This document shows positions 5,478 to 6,644 of a stretch of 6,644 bases of DNA, piece by piece (the first letter of the stretch is position 1; each line of letters opens with the position of its first letter). The stretch comes from an uncultured Lachnospiraceae bacterium (lineage in GTDB: Bacteria; Bacillota; Clostridia; Lachnospirales; Lachnospiraceae), in assembly GCA_934338765.1 (NCBI GenBank), contig CAKRHL010000120.1, positions 1-6,644 on the forward strand, in the 5' to 3' direction. The translations under genes and the position numbers were made by a program. The notes under the pieces are model-generated. The model was not told the origin of the DNA. It made no database searches and worked only from the letters and a program-made list of their open reading frames with translations.

Positions 5478-6644
5478 ATGGATGTAAGTCAGTATCTTGA
5501 AATTTTTATTGATGAGACAAAGGAACATTTGCAGACATTAAGTGATCAGCTGATGATCCTGGAGCAGGAACCGGAAAACATGGACACGATCAATGAAATC
5601 TTCCGTGCGGCACATTCTCTGAAGGGAATGGCAGGAACCATGGGATACAAGCGTATGCAGCGTTTGACCCATGATATGGAAAATGTATTTCAGGAGATCC
5701 GCAGCGGCAATATGAAGGTGCAGCCGGAGTTAGTCGATGTACTTTTCCGTGGACTGGATGCTTTGGAGGGATATCTTGCAAATATTCTGGAGTCTGCCGA
5801 TGAGGGCACCGAGGATAATCAGGATATTATCAATACATTAAATGAGATTGTGGAAAAGGGCACCGGTAAAGCCAGTCAGACAGCGGAGGTAACTGCACAG
5901 GAGACTCCAAAGCAGGAGGGTGCCGCTACACCGGACGGAGGTGCATTATATGAGACGATCACGATCTCAGATTATGAAATTAATACCTTTGAAAAGGCCA
6001 GGGAGCAGGAGCTTAACATTCTTGGGATCACGGTATATCTGGAGGAGTCATGCCTCTTAAAGGCTGCCAGAGCATTCCTTGTGTTTAAGGCGTTGGAGGA
6101 GCTTGGTGAGGTTATGAAGGCTGTGCCGGATGTTCAGGATATTGAGGATGAGAAGTTTGATATGAATTTCAGTCTGATATATTTTACAAAAGAGACTCCG
6201 GAAAAGATTAAAGCAGCGATCGAGAATGTATCAGAGATCAAAGAAGCTGTTGTTGGGGAGTTTAAGCTTCCTGAGAATAACACCGGAAAGGTTGAAGAGA
6301 AAGCTCCACGGGAGGAAAAGAAAGAAGAAAAAACAGAGAAACAGGCAAGCGCAACGGCTGTGAAGAACGAACCAAAGAAAGATACAGCAAAGAAACCGGA
6401 AAAGAAAACGGCAAAGCCTGCAGTGGGTAGAACCGTCCGTGTCGATATTGAAAAGCTTGATGTTCTGATGAACCTTGTCAGTGAGCTGATCATTGCAAAG
6501 AACGGCCTTGTATCTATCAGCTCTAATGCGCAGAATACAAGAAATGATAACAGCTTTAATGAGCAGATCGAATATCTGGAGAGTGTAACGACAAATCTTC
6601 ATGAGTCCGTCATGAAGGTACGAATGGTGCCGATCGAGAGCGTT
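5478..6644 (+). CDS. cheA: Chemotaxis histidine kinase CheA, N-terminal part (runs off window)
   Basis: CheA is the cytoplasmic kinase that works with CheW and chemoreceptors and phosphorylates CheY and CheB. The frame stays open from the ATG at 5478 to the last base (389 complete codons, no stop), so the gene is cut by the window edge. The Hpt (P1) domain occupies about 1-105, with phosphorylated H46 in AAHSLKG. A linker (about 126-157) precedes a domain at about 158-262 that fits the CheY/CheB-binding P2 domain. A second linker (about 263-318) is strongly Lys/Glu/Ala-rich. The dimerisation P3 domain begins near 319 (TVRVDIEKLDVLMNLVSEL) and the last visible motif, VMKVRMVP, marks its second helix. 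The ATP-binding and CheW-like domains would lie beyond the window. The start sits one base past the cheB TAA and has a ribosome binding site within cheB. Confidence 0.97.
   Translation, partial: MDVSQYLEIFIDETKEHLQTLSDQLMILEQEPENMDTINEIFRAAHSLKGMAGTMGYKRMQRLTHDMENVFQEIRSGNMKVQPELVDVLFRGLDALEGYLANILESADEGTEDNQDIINTLNEIVEKGTGKASQTAEVTAQETPKQEGAATPDGGALYETITISDYEINTFEKAREQELNILGITVYLEESCLLKAARAFLVFKALEELGEVMKAVPDVQDIEDEKFDMNFSLIYFTKETPEKIKAAIENVSEIKEAVVGEFKLPENNTGKVEEKAPREEKKEEKTEKQASATAVKNEPKKDTAKKPEKKTAKPAVGRTVRVDIEKLDVLMNLVSELIIAKNGLVSISSNAQNTRNDNSFNEQIEYLESVTTNLHESVMKVRMVPIESV

Noticed and set aside
6134..6602. Two Phe/Ser-rich open frames on the - strand opposite cheA
   Set aside because: They are the complement of the Lys/Glu-rich CheA linker and its flanks. 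Apparent membrane-like Phe runs come from reading GAA/AAG codons backwards.
1..6644. A mobile element, CRISPR array, toxin-antitoxin pair, defence system or structured RNA
   Set aside because: The window is almost fully filled by a conserved flagellar/chemotaxis gene string with gaps of at most 65 bases. I saw no terminal repeats, repeat-spacer pattern, tRNA-like fold or foreign-looking gene.

Overview
This window is a compact, single-strand (+) piece of a flagellar and chemotaxis operon. In order it holds the 3' end of flhB, complete flhA, flhF, flhG and cheB, and the 5' part of cheA, which runs off the right edge. This matches the order at the end of the large fla/che operon of Bacillus subtilis (flhB-flhA-flhF-ylxH/flhG-cheB-cheA). 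The usual continuation there would be cheW, cheC, cheD and sigD, but none of that lies within the window. The gene order, good GGAGG-type ribosome binding sites, moderate base composition and protein style suggest a motile member of the Firmicutes. A gut Clostridia/Lachnospiraceae-type organism is my best guess, but the genus cannot be settled from this sequence alone.

Layout: 1-58 is the FlhB tail. A 24-nt gap carrying a ribosome binding site precedes flhA (83-2116), the export-gate protein of the flagellar type III secretion system. flhF (2116-3372) and flhG (3372-4262) follow with one-base stop/start overlaps (TAGTG and TGATG). They encode the SRP-type GTPase and the MinD-type ATPase that set flagellar position and number. 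A 65-nt spacer separates flhG from cheB (4328-5476), the receptor methylesterase. cheA starts one base after the cheB stop codon (5478 to the window end); its Hpt domain, CheY/CheB-binding domain and the beginning of the dimerisation domain are present, while the kinase and CheW-like domains are not.

Functionally, the left half builds the flagellum (FlhA/FlhB export gate) and places it (FlhF/FlhG). The right half is the signalling core that controls rotation and receptor adaptation (CheA phosphorylates CheB). No stretch above 65 nt lacks a gene. I see no tRNA, rRNA, mobile element, CRISPR array, convincing internal promoter or terminator.

I looked for an undescribed system and did not find one. 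This is a conserved, ordinary region. The second-look items are modest: tight translational coupling, lineage-variable linkers in FlhF, CheB and CheA, and a few residue substitutions in CheB and FlhF.
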